The translations under genes and the position numbers were made by a program. Positions 42,370 through 53,464 of a stretch of DNA of 64,000 nt are shown piece by piece (the first letter of the stretch is position 1; the number at the start of each line of letters is the position of its first letter). The notes beneath the pieces were generated by a model. That model was not told the origin of the DNA, searched no databases, and saw only the letters and a list, made by a program, of their open reading frames with translations. This DNA comes from Mayamaea pseudoterrestris (Eukaryota > Bacillariophyta > Bacillariophyceae > Sellaphorales > Sellaphoraceae), in assembly GCA_027923505.1 (NCBI GenBank), contig BROI01000017.1, positions 496,001 through 560,000 of the forward strand. The letters run 5' to 3'.

Positions 42370-43659
42370 TTAATCACTGCGGTCTAACACAATATTTAAG
42401 AGTAATTCCTTGACTTGAAATCTGTCAGGGTCCGAATTATAGTCCGTATCCATGTAATAGTCTGTAATTTATGCAGAGGGTTGTGTCAGCAATAATGGAT
42501 GCGTGAAGTAGCTCATGTGTAACCAAATGGACCAATACTCACCATCAATAGTGACACTGACTCCGCTCAAACACTTCTCAAGCACAGCTTGGATGCCAAG
42601 TCGACAAAAATTTGGATACAGTCGATACCCTTGCTCCTGCAACAACACTTGCGCGCTAAGCGTCGCTTCCCCGTCCAGTGCCAAGCTGACGGTTAGCTCG
42701 CCACCGTCCAAACACCACTCGGCCAATGCATCAGCATCCACAGCTGGTGAATCCACCTCAGCCGCAAATCCTCGTGCAACCATTGCCGAGGTTAGTTGCT
42801 CCAATGATTCGATGGCTTGTTGCCATTGATCGGTACATGACCGCGTTACTTTCGTTCCTTGTTGACGTGGAATTTGCAAGTGCTTCATGGTTTCTGCGGG
42901 TAGCAACAGATTGATCACAGAACTTCCGATTGACGTCTCCAAGTCACGCTGAAATTGCTTGAACGTAGCGGATGATTGCTGCTCGGAAAAGATTTCAATG
43001 TATGTCTTGTAGCGACAATATGCAACAAAGTTAAATTCCTCGGCCGTCGTCGGACGCGACAGTGACTCAGTGGCCAATCTTAGTCCAGATCGTTCGAATG
43101 ACGGCCGCACCAAAGATTGCACAGCTTGTACTTGTCGATTCAAATCGGAAGCAGATACACCTGGTAGACTCTGCAGGAATGCTCGATCGGCACTCTCCAA
43201 AAGTTGCATGGCCAATTGACTGTCAAGTGGCTGCAACGGCGGAATCATCTTGGGTTTGGGACGACCAGCTTGCTGCTTTCGTGCATCGCCAAGCCTATAC
43301 TGGTCCGAAAGCTTTTCCCAGGAACCATCGACTCGATCGATGAATTGAGCGGCTCGAACGACGGACCGACGAACGGAGATGCCAAGGTCAGATTGCGTGA
43401 CCATTTCATTAAGTACAGGCGCTGCTAGAGACGTAGAAGCAAGCGAAGCAGAAGCAACTCCTAACATGCTTGCGATCATGTGGCGGCGATCAATCTGATC
43501 CACTTTTGGTACATGGGACTTGATGTGATGGCAGGATGAATGAGGAGGAGGCAAGGACCTCGACGGTAGGACGAGGCACGACGCGGAAGTGAGACTTAGC
43601 GACAGTATCAGCAGAATCTTCTGCTTTAGAACTCTCTTGGATCTTTTCAACAGCAGCAT
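42370..43659 (-). CDS. Thylakoid lumen protein with plastid signal and Tat signal
   Basis: Exon 1 is 43659-42543 and exon 2 42461-42370; the 81-base intron GTGAGT...TACAG in phase 1 replaces a short read-through end by DYYMDTDYNSDPDRF and VKELLLNIVLDRSD, giving 402 residues. Residues about 8-30 are a signal peptide (ILLILSLSLTSASC). A second signal near 60-80 has twin arginines (DRRHMIASMLG, then ASASLASTSLAA), the Tat signal for the thylakoid lumen. The mature part starts with VRRSVVRAAQFIDRVDGSWE and has a Gly/Pro/Lys-rich link, then a mostly helical domain. I believe plants and cyanobacteria have relatives but cannot name a function. The start MLLLKRSKRV is the Met that puts the signal at the N-terminus. 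Confidence 0.8.
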
Positions 43660-43866
43660 GGTGGTGTGAAGCTGACAGGTACCGATTGAGCTAACAGTAA
43701 ACGAAACCGATATGGAATTTGCGTTGATGGAGATTTTGTGAGCGTCGTTTCTTCGAGTACCGATGCGAGAACACACTTTCTACGTGCTTTTCTACGCAAG
43801 CGCTTCGTAGGGAACGCAGTCTTTCGACTGGCCGCGAGCCTGCGTGAACGACGCGACGACGCCATC

Positions 43867-46800
43867 ATGGTGCCAATTCTACCTCTCGGCGACGCCATTG
43901 ATTCGATCCTTGAACTCCTTAATGTTAACAGTACTGTATTAACAGCTAATAATACGGGAAAGTTATATCTCGCGGGACTTGCCCTTCTATTTCACCTCCA
44001 AAACGACAGTGCTCGGATCCAGGCCATTTTGTAAGCTCGAATCCTTAAGTGGATGTGTATGATTTGCATGATGTCGCTAGCTATCGGTATCTAAGCAAGC
44101 TCTCACTCAAATTTTGCATTTTTAGAAACACTCACGACGACGAGGTAGATGTTCTCAAACCACCTCCGTTTGAAGATATACCAGCTATAGCTGCAATTTT
44201 ACAGAATGCTTCACTTTTTCAAACCCTTCTGCAGTGCCTATCCACCACACCAGAAGCAGACGGCCATGGTAACGGCAACACCGAGCCGACAAACCTACCC
44301 GGCAGCAGAAAGCGGACTCTGTCGATTGGAGGGGAAAGTCATAACGGTCCACCATACAACAAAGCCATGAAGTCTTCAAACCTGTCGCCTGTACCAAACC
44401 GCGTCAAGCTTGACGCTGTCAACAATTCTCCCAAACCCGCAATGAATACTCAAGTATTGGTAACGACAATACTCTACGCCGCCTTGCGGCATTTGGATCA
44501 TTGGCCGGCTCCGCTAGTAAAGGCATACTGCGACGACTGTTTTGCGGGACGTAAGTGGGTCGATTTGAAGGAGTGTCAGTTGCTAGTGCAGAATTTAGCA
44601 CTCGTGCACTCGCCAATCACGGAGCATAATGGCGACAAGTTGTCTTTTAACGCCAAAGAAGCAGACGCAGTAGCCGCAGCTTATCAAAAGATTTCGGAAA
44701 GTCGTTATACGAGCGCAACATCTACTATGCGACGGCAAAATAGCACTTCATCGTCGACGGGTTCCAATTCCAATGCCCTTCCAGCGCCGACTGAGAGTAA
44801 GGAAGTGATGGAAGACAGTGACTCGTCATCGGGCGAGGAAGAAAACGAGCAGGAGATGGAACGTACGCCTTCGAAAAGAGACAAGAAGGCAAATCAGTTG
44901 GAAGGGCTGGTGTATTACCCCGAACGCCATCCGATTAGAAATTTTGAAGCTGTTCGTCAAAGATATTTTGGGTCAAACCAAGATTTAGCTCATGAACTGG
45001 TCGTTCAATCGTTATCGGATCGGTTGGATGCAAAATCAAAGCAAAGCTCGGGTCTGCTGTTGGCTCTACCGTCGTTTGTATGCATTCCTGGTGTGCGGAG
45101 ACTTGCAGCCAAGAATTTGGAACGATGGCTCCAGTCACCTGCAGTAAGTCCAGAGGTAGCGTTATCTGGTTTGTACCTGAATGCTGTGCTTGTCTCACCT
45201 TCCTGTTTAGCTGGCCGGGCTTGGCCGGACTTTGTTTAATTCAGTCGTGACGAGCATGAAGAACGTTGATCCTCCTTTGCCAGCCGATTTGGAAGCTGTA
45301 GAAAGCATTGTCACGATGCAACTAAAATCTAATCAGGTACGTAAAGCATATTCGGTCGTCGCGCGTACCACAAACTTGAACCTGACGATGAGTCGCGTTT
45401 CCTCAGCTCGGTTCACATGTAGAGAATGTAGTCGCTGCTGTTAAAGGTGTCCCCAACGTCGCGATAGTACGTGCAATGTATTCAAAGCTTCTTGCTGGTT
45501 TTATCGATCGGGCCGAGGATATTGACCGCGGAAATGCCGACCAGTTGAAAATGATTGTAGCAATACACAGAAATGTACCTGAGCAAATGTCCTACGAATG
45601 TCTTGCAGCTTCCATTTCCCGTCTACTTGTACCAGACAGTGGTACGCCTCCACTGATTGCTTTTAAAGAAAATTCAATGTTGGAACAGCTGTGCGCCACT
45701 ATACGTTCCTTCGCAGCAGAATTGGGGCCTGCATTTAATGGATGTACACTGTTCGACTCTCTGATGTCAGTCAACCGAGATAACGTTGCTACCTCTTCCG
45801 TCGAAGACGAGAATAAGGCGCGCGTGATGTGCCATTGTCTTGTCATGCATGCGAGGTATAGCCCTTCGACGCACCATAAACTTTATGTAAATACCAAAAC
45901 AAAGCTGCTGTTTTGGTGCTGCACAAGGTACGGACCAGGTTTTAATACGAAGATGCTGCGAAAAATGAAAGTCTTGGACTGTGCAACGGAATTTGGGGGG
46001 CAAATGCTTCCTGCCCCAAATTACCGAACTATTTTTGACTCCGCTGCGAATGACCAGCTACCGGCATTCTTCAGTGCCATGCGCTGCATTTTATTTTTGG
46101 AAGACGCTGCGTCAAGATCGATGAGGCAATTTCATACAGCGACTTACAAAGACGACAGGGATCTGGAAGCTGTTCGAAAATGTTGTGCACTGCTTTCCCC
46201 AGTGAATGATGAGATGGTTTGGATCGTCGTGCGGTCTTGTTCTTTATCGAGAGGAGGATTATCAAGGGAAATAGGGATTCAAATGCTGGAGCACTTATTT
46301 GAAAACTGTGGCCGGAGACGCGTAAGCTCGCTGCATTTGACCAATCCCATGCTTGTTTGGGAGCTTTACAATCTTGCACAGTATGACTTGCCGAATTTAT
46401 CTGCTACAGACAGTAAGCCGCAACTGGCGCTGTCTAGTATGTGGTGGCGATCGACCATTCTTTCGCTAGTCATGTGTGCTTCCTCAACTGAAAGCATTGG
46501 TACAATAATGTGGAAAGAGAATCCGACATTGAGATGTATAATAAAGATGGTGACATCGTATCGATTTCGATTTCCCACGATCGATTGTGACGAGGTGACC
46601 CGCGTTGAGACGAAGACGGCAGAGCAACATGCGCGAGATCTGGAAGCTTCCATTGCTGAAAGTATTTTTCTTCCGCCTGCCGAAACAATTGCAGTCTCAG
46701 AGGAGAAACAAATGGGCTCCAGGACTTCTACGCGTCTGCGTAAGAAGGAAGTGGAAACTCGATTAGCTCGCGAAGTTTCTGAGCGAAAGCGGAGAAAAGC

Positions 46801-49800
46801 GTTGCTACGAACTGCACAGAAGTCGATCATGCTTTGGGATCCTGTCGGGCCGGCAAGAAAGCCACCAAAAGAAGCAGCAGAGCTTTTGCTATCGGTGGAA
46901 AAGTTGTTTGATTTGTCGGCCACTTTCCAGAGCTCCACTCAACCAGACTTTTTGTTAATGACACTTGGCGGGACAGATCGCGGAGCAATTGAGAGAGCAT
47001 ACGATTGGCTTCTGCCAATTATATCGAAAATTCCAACCACCATTAGTCGCTTGCCTTCCAGTGCATCATGTTTCTTGCTTCTACGGGCCTACGGTTCTAA
47101 CGGTCAGACAGAGCTGAAAGTGCTTTCTTCTCCATTACTACATCATGTCATTGCCTGCTTGAGGGGGGCATTTGGAGGCGACGAAGCGGTCAAAGCTTTA
47201 CGCTTACTTTTACAAGACCTGGCTAGCACAGAACCCGAGAAACGGAGATGCGCAAGACGCGTCCTTCAAGCGTCTTTAAAGCGCCACGAGTCTGAGTCGA
47301 ACAACGATCCTGACTCGTGGCTACTTGAAATATTGGAGTTAAAGCACGCCTCCAGTGTCATCCAAGAATCAATCCAGTTAATGGTAAGCAATATAAATCG
47401 CTTTTCCCTGAGTGCGTTTGACGTCGTCTTCTAATCTGGTTTTGAAATTTGTACTCAATCAGGCATCCGCGGCTGCTTTGGAACGAGGGCGAAATTTAAG
47501 ATCCTTGCTGCTGGCATTAGAGCGGTTCGTTGAATTCGCTCAAGCTAATTTGATTGATCCTGTAGTCCGTCTCCCCCAATTAGCGATCGAACTTATGACC
47601 ACCAAGCCCGGTGTGGTCGCGGAGGCGATGGACTCGTTTTCCGAGCTACGCTCGTGGACTTTACGCATGATTATTTTCCAGTTCGACGAGGAAGTTAAGC
47701 GCGGCAAGGCTGCAGAGAACGAACAAGGCCGAGGTCATTTGAAAGTCGCAACAGGTTCTGACACCTGTCTCACACTAAGGACTCTTCAGGGTGTTTCCAT
47801 TTTATTAAGTGTCTGGAAAGAAGAATACAACACAACATTATCTGTCGATCGAGCCATCATCGACAGACTTATCAATGCTCTCTTGGGAAGACCCAGCGAA
47901 CGCTCTGCTGACGTTTCACTTTTACCGACTGCGGAATATAGAATGCCAACTGAAATCGTAAGTTTATTTTGAATGCGAGTAATCGGCTGACTGTCAACTG
48001 TACTAATCCGTATTACGTTCATCAGTGGATCATGCTCGCAAAAGCGCGCAGTGATGTTATCGCCAGGCTAGCAGCGCTCTCTGCGCCCGTAGCTATTCTT
48101 CCGCGGTTAATGCTTTCGTCAGGTCTTTCGAAAGCATCTCTTGCCACCATGATTGATCGCCTTGGCCAACTAGGAGACTCAAGTGACGACAAAGAGGAGA
48201 CATACTTGAAACTACTCGAATCTATAGCGTCAAGTGAACGGGGTATTGGTCAACTCGGAGAAAGAAGAAGCTTGACTTTCAATTTACACAGTCGAATATC
48301 CGCGTATATCAGACTCTTACCTCTCAATGATGGGTTTCTTGTACCATTTTCCACAACGTTTTTGAAATGGCTGGATAATCATTGCGCCACTCGTGTTCCG
48401 ACGCCGAGCAAGGTGAAGCAAAAGAAATTACAAAAAGCTGGTACACAAATCGGACGAAGCGAAGTTTCACAAATACTAGCAAATCTTACCAAGACATCCA
48501 CACCAGAGGATATAGAGTACGAGCTATTTGCCTCAAAAGCGATGCTTGAGCCATCGATCAAATTTAAACTGCCTAACGCGTGGGAGCAATGTGCTAACGA
48601 TCGAGTCAACCTGGACAAGTTAGCTTCCGCTGATGAGCAACTCGAGGAGTTGGTTAAATCATCCGACCGAGAAGCTGCACTAGCTAAGGCGATCCAATTT
48701 ACTCGCTCTTCATGCACCGAAAAGGGAAGCGAGAAAGCTCTTGCACAGAAATGGTTACCTCTGCTTCCAATAGCGACCAATTGCCCCGAACTTTGGGTTG
48801 AACTGTTTCGGTCATCAGACAATGACGAAACGACTGAGTTGCTCGATTTGTTGGCAGAGAAGTGTGCTATCTACTGGGATAAAGGTCAGATCCAGGCTTG
48901 TTTAAAGTGGATTGCTTCTGCCGTAAGTCAACCGAGCAAGAGCTGCTTTGAACGCATGGTAACTTTCGTTGTGGCAAGTGCCGGTTGTGGCGACCTCTAT
49001 CCCACGCCACCACGCTTTTCCGTCCTCGCCTCGAAAACGGCACTAAATGTTGATTACGGCCTTTTCCACGGGCTGGTGAACCTGGCGCTTGGTACTGCTA
49101 TTAAAGCCGACAACTTCAAGTCGAATTGTCCATGGCTAATTCTCCTTCGCTTGTTAGCAAGTTCCAGCCAAAACCGAGAGCAAAATATTTCGAATAACGT
49201 TTTGGAAAGAATACCCACGGCCACTGAATGCCACCAGCGAGTGTTGCACGGTGTTCTGCTTAGCTTGTATGTCTACTGCCCAAACTGGGTAAACGTTGAT
49301 GTCCCATCAACGCAAATGAAGCTAATTAAAGCTGTGAGTATGTATCCCGAGTATACGGAATGGGCGTCTTCAACGACGAGTGGCACATTTAACAACTCGT
49401 TATGCTCACTGGCCAGCGATGGTGGCGTTCGATCCGGTCGAGGATTGCTGGAGCTGGCGCGGAAGTATCCTCTCCTCTTATTAGCGAAGTGTTCCGCCAT
49501 GGTTTATCTGCTGAAGGCCGACGCGTCGGTTCATCCACATCGCGGCACCGTTCGTGATGGACGAGTCCAAGGCGAAGGACTGCAAGACAGTCGCGAAGCT
49601 TTATTTGATAGCCGCACGGTCATAGTAAAGGTCCGACATTGGGGGTACGCCTACACGGAAGTATTATGGCTCGCTCTATTGGATGCTCTGACGACAGTGC
49701 CTTCAAATGTGCTCTTCACTTGCGGAGTATCGGTTGGTCTATTAAACGTTCTTACAACATACGTCCAGCTTCTCAGTGTGCAGCTTCGCTTGCGCACACC

Positions 49801-50008
49801 GGACCGGGCCGCTCGGTTAACGGCAAAGTTATCGGAAGTCTCGCGGACCTTTAGAAGCAGCGCACCGAGCGGCTGGAAGCGATGGTTGAGTGAGGTGGTT
49901 GAGGGTACAGAGATGCGGCACATGCTCATGGGTTTGGAACTGATCACGCCACAGGATGCCATTGAAAGCATACAGTCAACACAAGATGATGAAGCTTTAC
50001 AAGAATAG
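43867..50008 (+). CDS. INTS1: Integrator complex subunit 1 (INTS1)
   Basis: Six exons: 43867-44030, 44126-45143, 45211-45336, 45407-47383, 47463-47957 and 48026-50008, all introns GTRNG...AG with phases that match (2,0,0,0,0), giving 1920 residues (human INTS1 about 2190). The best match lies in the middle: SMWWRSTILSLVMCASS with MWKENPTLRCIIKMV corresponds to the MWWKALLLLLV...YPTLKMLMEMV block of INTS1, and MLWDPVGPARKPPKEAAELL with QPDFLLM corresponds to LDPQGPPRRPPPHIL...NPDFLLH. The remainder is helical repeat with Ser/Glu-rich linkers (about 260-320). INTS1 is the scaffold of Integrator, which cleaves snRNA and other RNA polymerase II transcripts. Upstream codons are open but lack an ATG. 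Confidence 0.85.
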
Positions 50009-50354
50009 AAATGATACCTTACCTGACTGCATATAGTTCTTTTTCTACTTTAACTTCCATCTTACCAAAAGTCATCCTCAATAACTACGCCGGCCGCGTG
50101 GAACGCTGCTCTTGGCCAAGCATGGGAATATGCGTCCGTCAACAACCTTGTGCCGAGTAATGACGCCATGTTCTTGGATCACCTTTTACTGTTGGTGACA
50201 TTTTTGTATACTCGCTCACATCCAAGGCATCGGTGGCGGACGTAATCATAATGGAAACAGAAGTACGCAAGCTCGCAATGTTTCCCGCCATCGCGACATG
50301 TATCCTAACTCGAACACAGTGAATAGTTTAAAAACTAAAAATAGCATTCGCATA
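50009..50354. other. Spacer between INTS1 and PTPS-III 3' ends
   Basis: 346 bases between convergent genes. Only a 23-codon frame (ATG near 50251) is visible; I see no gene, repeat or tRNA. Confidence 0.6.
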
Positions 50355-51035
50355 TTACTCTAATTGCGAAGTGAAGCTCAATTGAGACTGTCTGCAGTTT
50401 GGACAGGAACCTTGTTGACTGTCCTTGACACAGGGAATCGGGATTATATCACCCTTCACAATAAACTCGCGGACATCAAGTTTAAACATTGTATCTAGCT
50501 CCACAGGAATAGCCAGACGAAAGGTTGCTTCCTGCCCTGGTGCCTCTGCGACGGTAATCTCCATTGTATGCAAACCCCGCTGCACAAGATAGGCTGCGTC
50601 AAGTCCGTTCAAAATCTCTGCATACAGATAGATTGCCAGCTCTTCCGTGGTTGCATGAACAATTGGAAGCAAAGCGCAGTCGCCTTTTGGAAACTGGAAT
50701 TGTGATCCGTCTTCGCATTGAATCTTGACGCTATCATTGTCCACTGCGATTGTCAAAACATCGGAATGCATCGGACAGAGAAAGTGTTCATTAAGCTGCT
50801 TGCAAATCTTTTTGCATACATCCTTGATGCATCCGAAATCAATCACATATCCATCTGCTCCAATCTTGCGGTCGCCAAACAATCGAACGCCAACGCGATA
50901 GTTGTGTCCATGCAGCCTTTCCCGATATCCTTTGAATGCCACAAAGTGAGCGGCGTTGAACTTGAAGGTATCCTTGGAAACGTAGACTTCAAAGGCTGCT
51001 GATTCGTGTTTCGTGTTGCTCGTCAATTGAGACAT
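50355..51035 (-). CDS. 6-pyruvoyl-tetrahydropterin synthase paralogue, PTPS-III type
   Basis: A single exon of 226 residues from MSQLTSNTKHES at 51035. The zinc ligands are His30, His42 and His44 (NAAHF and LHGHNY). The catalytic Cys of ordinary PTPS is missing: the segment before HGH reads YRERLHGH with Glu39, as in Plasmodium PTPS-III (FREKLHGHNY). Similarity to the Plasmodium protein continues in DGYVIDFGCIKD, LNEHFLCPMHSDVL, the FPKGDC region and HATTEELAIYL. PTPS-III makes 6-hydroxymethyl-dihydropterin directly from dihydroneopterin triphosphate, bypassing dihydroneopterin aldolase in folate synthesis. A C-terminal CPNC pair is unexplained. It is divergent from the FGGY kinase; TACCGGTA lies 133 bases upstream. 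Confidence 0.9.
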   Translation of the reverse strand: MSQLTSNTKHESAAFEVYVSKDTFKFNAAHFVAFKGYRERLHGHNYRVGVRLFGDRKIGADGYVIDFGCIKDVCKKICKQLNEHFLCPMHSDVLTIAVDNDSVKIQCEDGSQFQFPKGDCALLPIVHATTEELAIYLYAEILNGLDAAYLVQRGLHTMEITVAEAPGQEATFRLAIPVELDTMFKLDVREFIVKGDIIPIPCVKDSQQGSCPNCRQSQLSFTSQLE

Positions 51036-51167
51036 TATCAGCAGCTTGTTTATAAATCTAACAGCACACAGTACGGTCTTACGCAATACAGTAATTGGAA
51101 ATGAGAGTTAGCGACGAGACTTGGATGTGTCCGAAGCCTTTCATGGCTGCGATCGGCGTCGAATGAT

Positions 51168-51175
51168 TACCGGTA
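51168..51175. promoter_or_regulatory. TACCGGTA palindrome in the PTPS-III/FGGY divergent promoter
   Basis: An exact copy between two head-to-head starts (51035 and 51306). Confidence 0.4.
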
Positions 51176-51305
51176 CGACTGAAAAGTAACGGTGCGACGC
51201 ATTTTGCTGCACGACCGACTGACTCATGACTCACTGCGGAAGCGAACGAACCATGGACTCCGAGTGGTCGGACACAACCCACAACGACGCAGCCACCTGG
51301 ATGCA

Positions 51306-53207
51306 ATGCAGTCTGCCGACGAACAAAGCGAAGGCCTCGAGGTCACAGCGGAGAAGCCATGCTCACAATTCGGCTCGAAACGACAAGGTGATGCACTTTT
51401 GGAGGAGGAGGACGAACCTACCATGAATCGCAGCATGTCGTCCTTGGAGGATCGCAACGTCGATCCTTCTGCACCAAGCACTTGCAATGTCATTTTATCT
51501 CTCGACATTGGTTCCAGTTCCGTGCGTTGCTCTGCATACCAAGTCCCGGAAGTCGAGTCTTTATATTTTGCTTCGCGAAAGTTGCGAGCCATTCAGCCAC
51601 AGACTGGCAAGGTTCGTGTCGATGCCATTTGCAAAGCAGTCGATGCTTGCGTCGACGAATGCATACAGCAGCTACGAAAATGTTCTACCGATGCTTCAAA
51701 CAATGACAATGATGAACAAGTATCTCAGCCCAATCAATACAAAGTGATTGCTGTTGGCATTAGCTCATTCGCCATGAATCTCATTGGTTTGAACGCGCAG
51801 CACAGTTGCGCATCGGATGACGCGACGCTATCCTACGCTTGCCACACTGACGCCGTCGTGCAGGAAGTGGCGCAGCTGCAAGCAGATTTTGGTGCCGAAT
51901 CATTGGCTGACATGTACCAACGCACGGGCGCTCCCGTTCATGCAGCCTATGCGCTCGCGCAGCTGCGCGTCATGTATGACAACGGAACAGCAGCCACCAC
52001 GACGACAAGTCCTGGAGCCGCAAATCGAAGATCGACGATTACACAGTTTACGACGCTTTCCAGTCTACTCATTTCGCGATGGACCGGGCAAAATCATTTA
52101 CCTATTTCTTATAGTGAAGCTTCTTGGACAGGCTTGATGAATGTTCATACGTGTACATATGATGAAACGGTGTTGAGCTTGCTGCCGGACGAGTGCGTGA
52201 AGGCGCTGCCCCGACTCGTTGATTTTGACAATCTCGACATTCCCGAGGGCCTTTCGAGCGATTCAGCCTACTTTATAAAGTGGCCGGAGCTGCGGGCGAC
52301 GAAGTGGTTTCTCGGCGTGGGCGACGGGGCATGCGCCAACCTTGGAAGCAAGTGTTCCATTCCCGCGCGCATAGCCTGCACGGTCGGAACGTCGGCAGCG
52401 GCGCGTGTGACACTATCGATGCCCAAAATGCCGGAAGAAACATTGAACGACAATGCTACTGCAATGAAAATTCCACAGGGACTTTTTTGTTATCGGATTA
52501 ACCGCGACTACTGCTTGCTAGGAGGCGCATTGACGGACGGCGGGAGCGTCGTTGAGTGGCTCTCGCAGTTGCTCAACTTGCCCAGAGGAAGCCAAGCGTT
52601 TGAGGATTGCATGACGGAAGTGGAGGAACTGGTCAAGGAAGACTTGGAGGCAGTAAGCCTTGCGGGCACCGACAAGAAAACTTCGCTAACGATTCTTCCG
52701 TTTCTGAGCGGTGAACGATCGACGGGGTATCGGAGCAGGGCGACTGGAGCGATGCTGGGACTCACGCGCGAGACCACTCCTGCTCATATGGTCAAGGCTT
52801 GCTTGGAGGGAGTTACACTACGATTGAGTGCGATTGTGACTTTGATACAATCGGCGATTGCATCATCGCAACAATTGAATGATGGCAGCATTCAGCCGCC
52901 GCGCATACTCGCCAGTGGCCAAGCACTTGAAGCCAACAATTTATGGCGGCAAATGATTAGTGACTGCACTGGCTTGTCGGTAATTTTCGACGATGACACT
53001 CAGGAAGCTACGAGCCGCGGCGTCGTCTTTTTGCTTTTGCGTTCCTTGGAGAGCCAACCGGCGACACGAGGTCCAACTGGCTTTCGGCTGGAGGTAGTGC
53101 AGTCCATGCGGGAATGCCGACCGCGGCAGCAAGCGCGAGGATACTGGAAGCGTGCTGCAGCGGCGCAGGATGAGTTTATGAATGCCATCTTTCCGCTCAG
53201 TAATTGA
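51306..53207 (+). CDS. FGGY-family carbohydrate kinase
   Basis: A single exon of 633 residues. The first phosphate loop is ILSLDIGSSSVRCSAY at about 62-77 (DxGxxSxR, as in FGGY kinases). The second domain has CTVGTSAAARVT, GGALTDGGSVVEWL and LPFLSGERSTGYRSRATG, the last close to the gluconokinase/xylulokinase group. Near the C-terminus RILASGQALEANNLWRQM and FDDDTQEATSRGVVFL are the FGGY signature region. It phosphorylates a sugar or polyol with ATP; the substrate (gluconate, xylulose or other) cannot be fixed by eye. The first 60 residues are disordered. Starts at 51306 (MQSADEQSEG) and 51423 (MNRSMSSLED) are both possible. No organelle signal is visible, so probably cytosolic. Confidence 0.88.
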   Translation: MQSADEQSEGLEVTAEKPCSQFGSKRQGDALLEEEDEPTMNRSMSSLEDRNVDPSAPSTCNVILSLDIGSSSVRCSAYQVPEVESLYFASRKLRAIQPQTGKVRVDAICKAVDACVDECIQQLRKCSTDASNNDNDEQVSQPNQYKVIAVGISSFAMNLIGLNAQHSCASDDATLSYACHTDAVVQEVAQLQADFGAESLADMYQRTGAPVHAAYALAQLRVMYDNGTAATTTTSPGAANRRSTITQFTTLSSLLISRWTGQNHLPISYSEASWTGLMNVHTCTYDETVLSLLPDECVKALPRLVDFDNLDIPEGLSSDSAYFIKWPELRATKWFLGVGDGACANLGSKCSIPARIACTVGTSAAARVTLSMPKMPEETLNDNATAMKIPQGLFCYRINRDYCLLGGALTDGGSVVEWLSQLLNLPRGSQAFEDCMTEVEELVKEDLEAVSLAGTDKKTSLTILPFLSGERSTGYRSRATGAMLGLTRETTPAHMVKACLEGVTLRLSAIVTLIQSAIASSQQLNDGSIQPPRILASGQALEANNLWRQMISDCTGLSVIFDDDTQEATSRGVVFLLLRSLESQPATRGPTGFRLEVVQSMRECRPRQQARGYWKRAAAAQDEFMNAIFPLSN

Positions 53208-53464
53208 ATGTGAATTGCTATCAAAACGACCTTATTGCGGTGCAACGCGAAGCTTGATCGAACAACGCACTTTTTGGCAATCTACTAAATAATTATCAAG
53301 TCTTTGTCAATATAGTGCTCTTTATAAGATTTGATCTATTGCTGTAAATATAATCGTAGCGTTGCCAGCGATGACAGGCACTTCATTCCGTATTTCTGTA
53401 CAAGAAGCAAATGCAACTGCGGCTATTGATAAATGCAATTCCAACATTCAATGCTTGCCCAAAA

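Noticed and set aside
44049-44125. Plus-strand codons upstream of INTS1 exon 2 (VDVYDLHDVASY)
   Set aside because: They lie between a GTAAGC donor at 44031 and a TTTTTAG acceptor at 44125 and are best read as intron.
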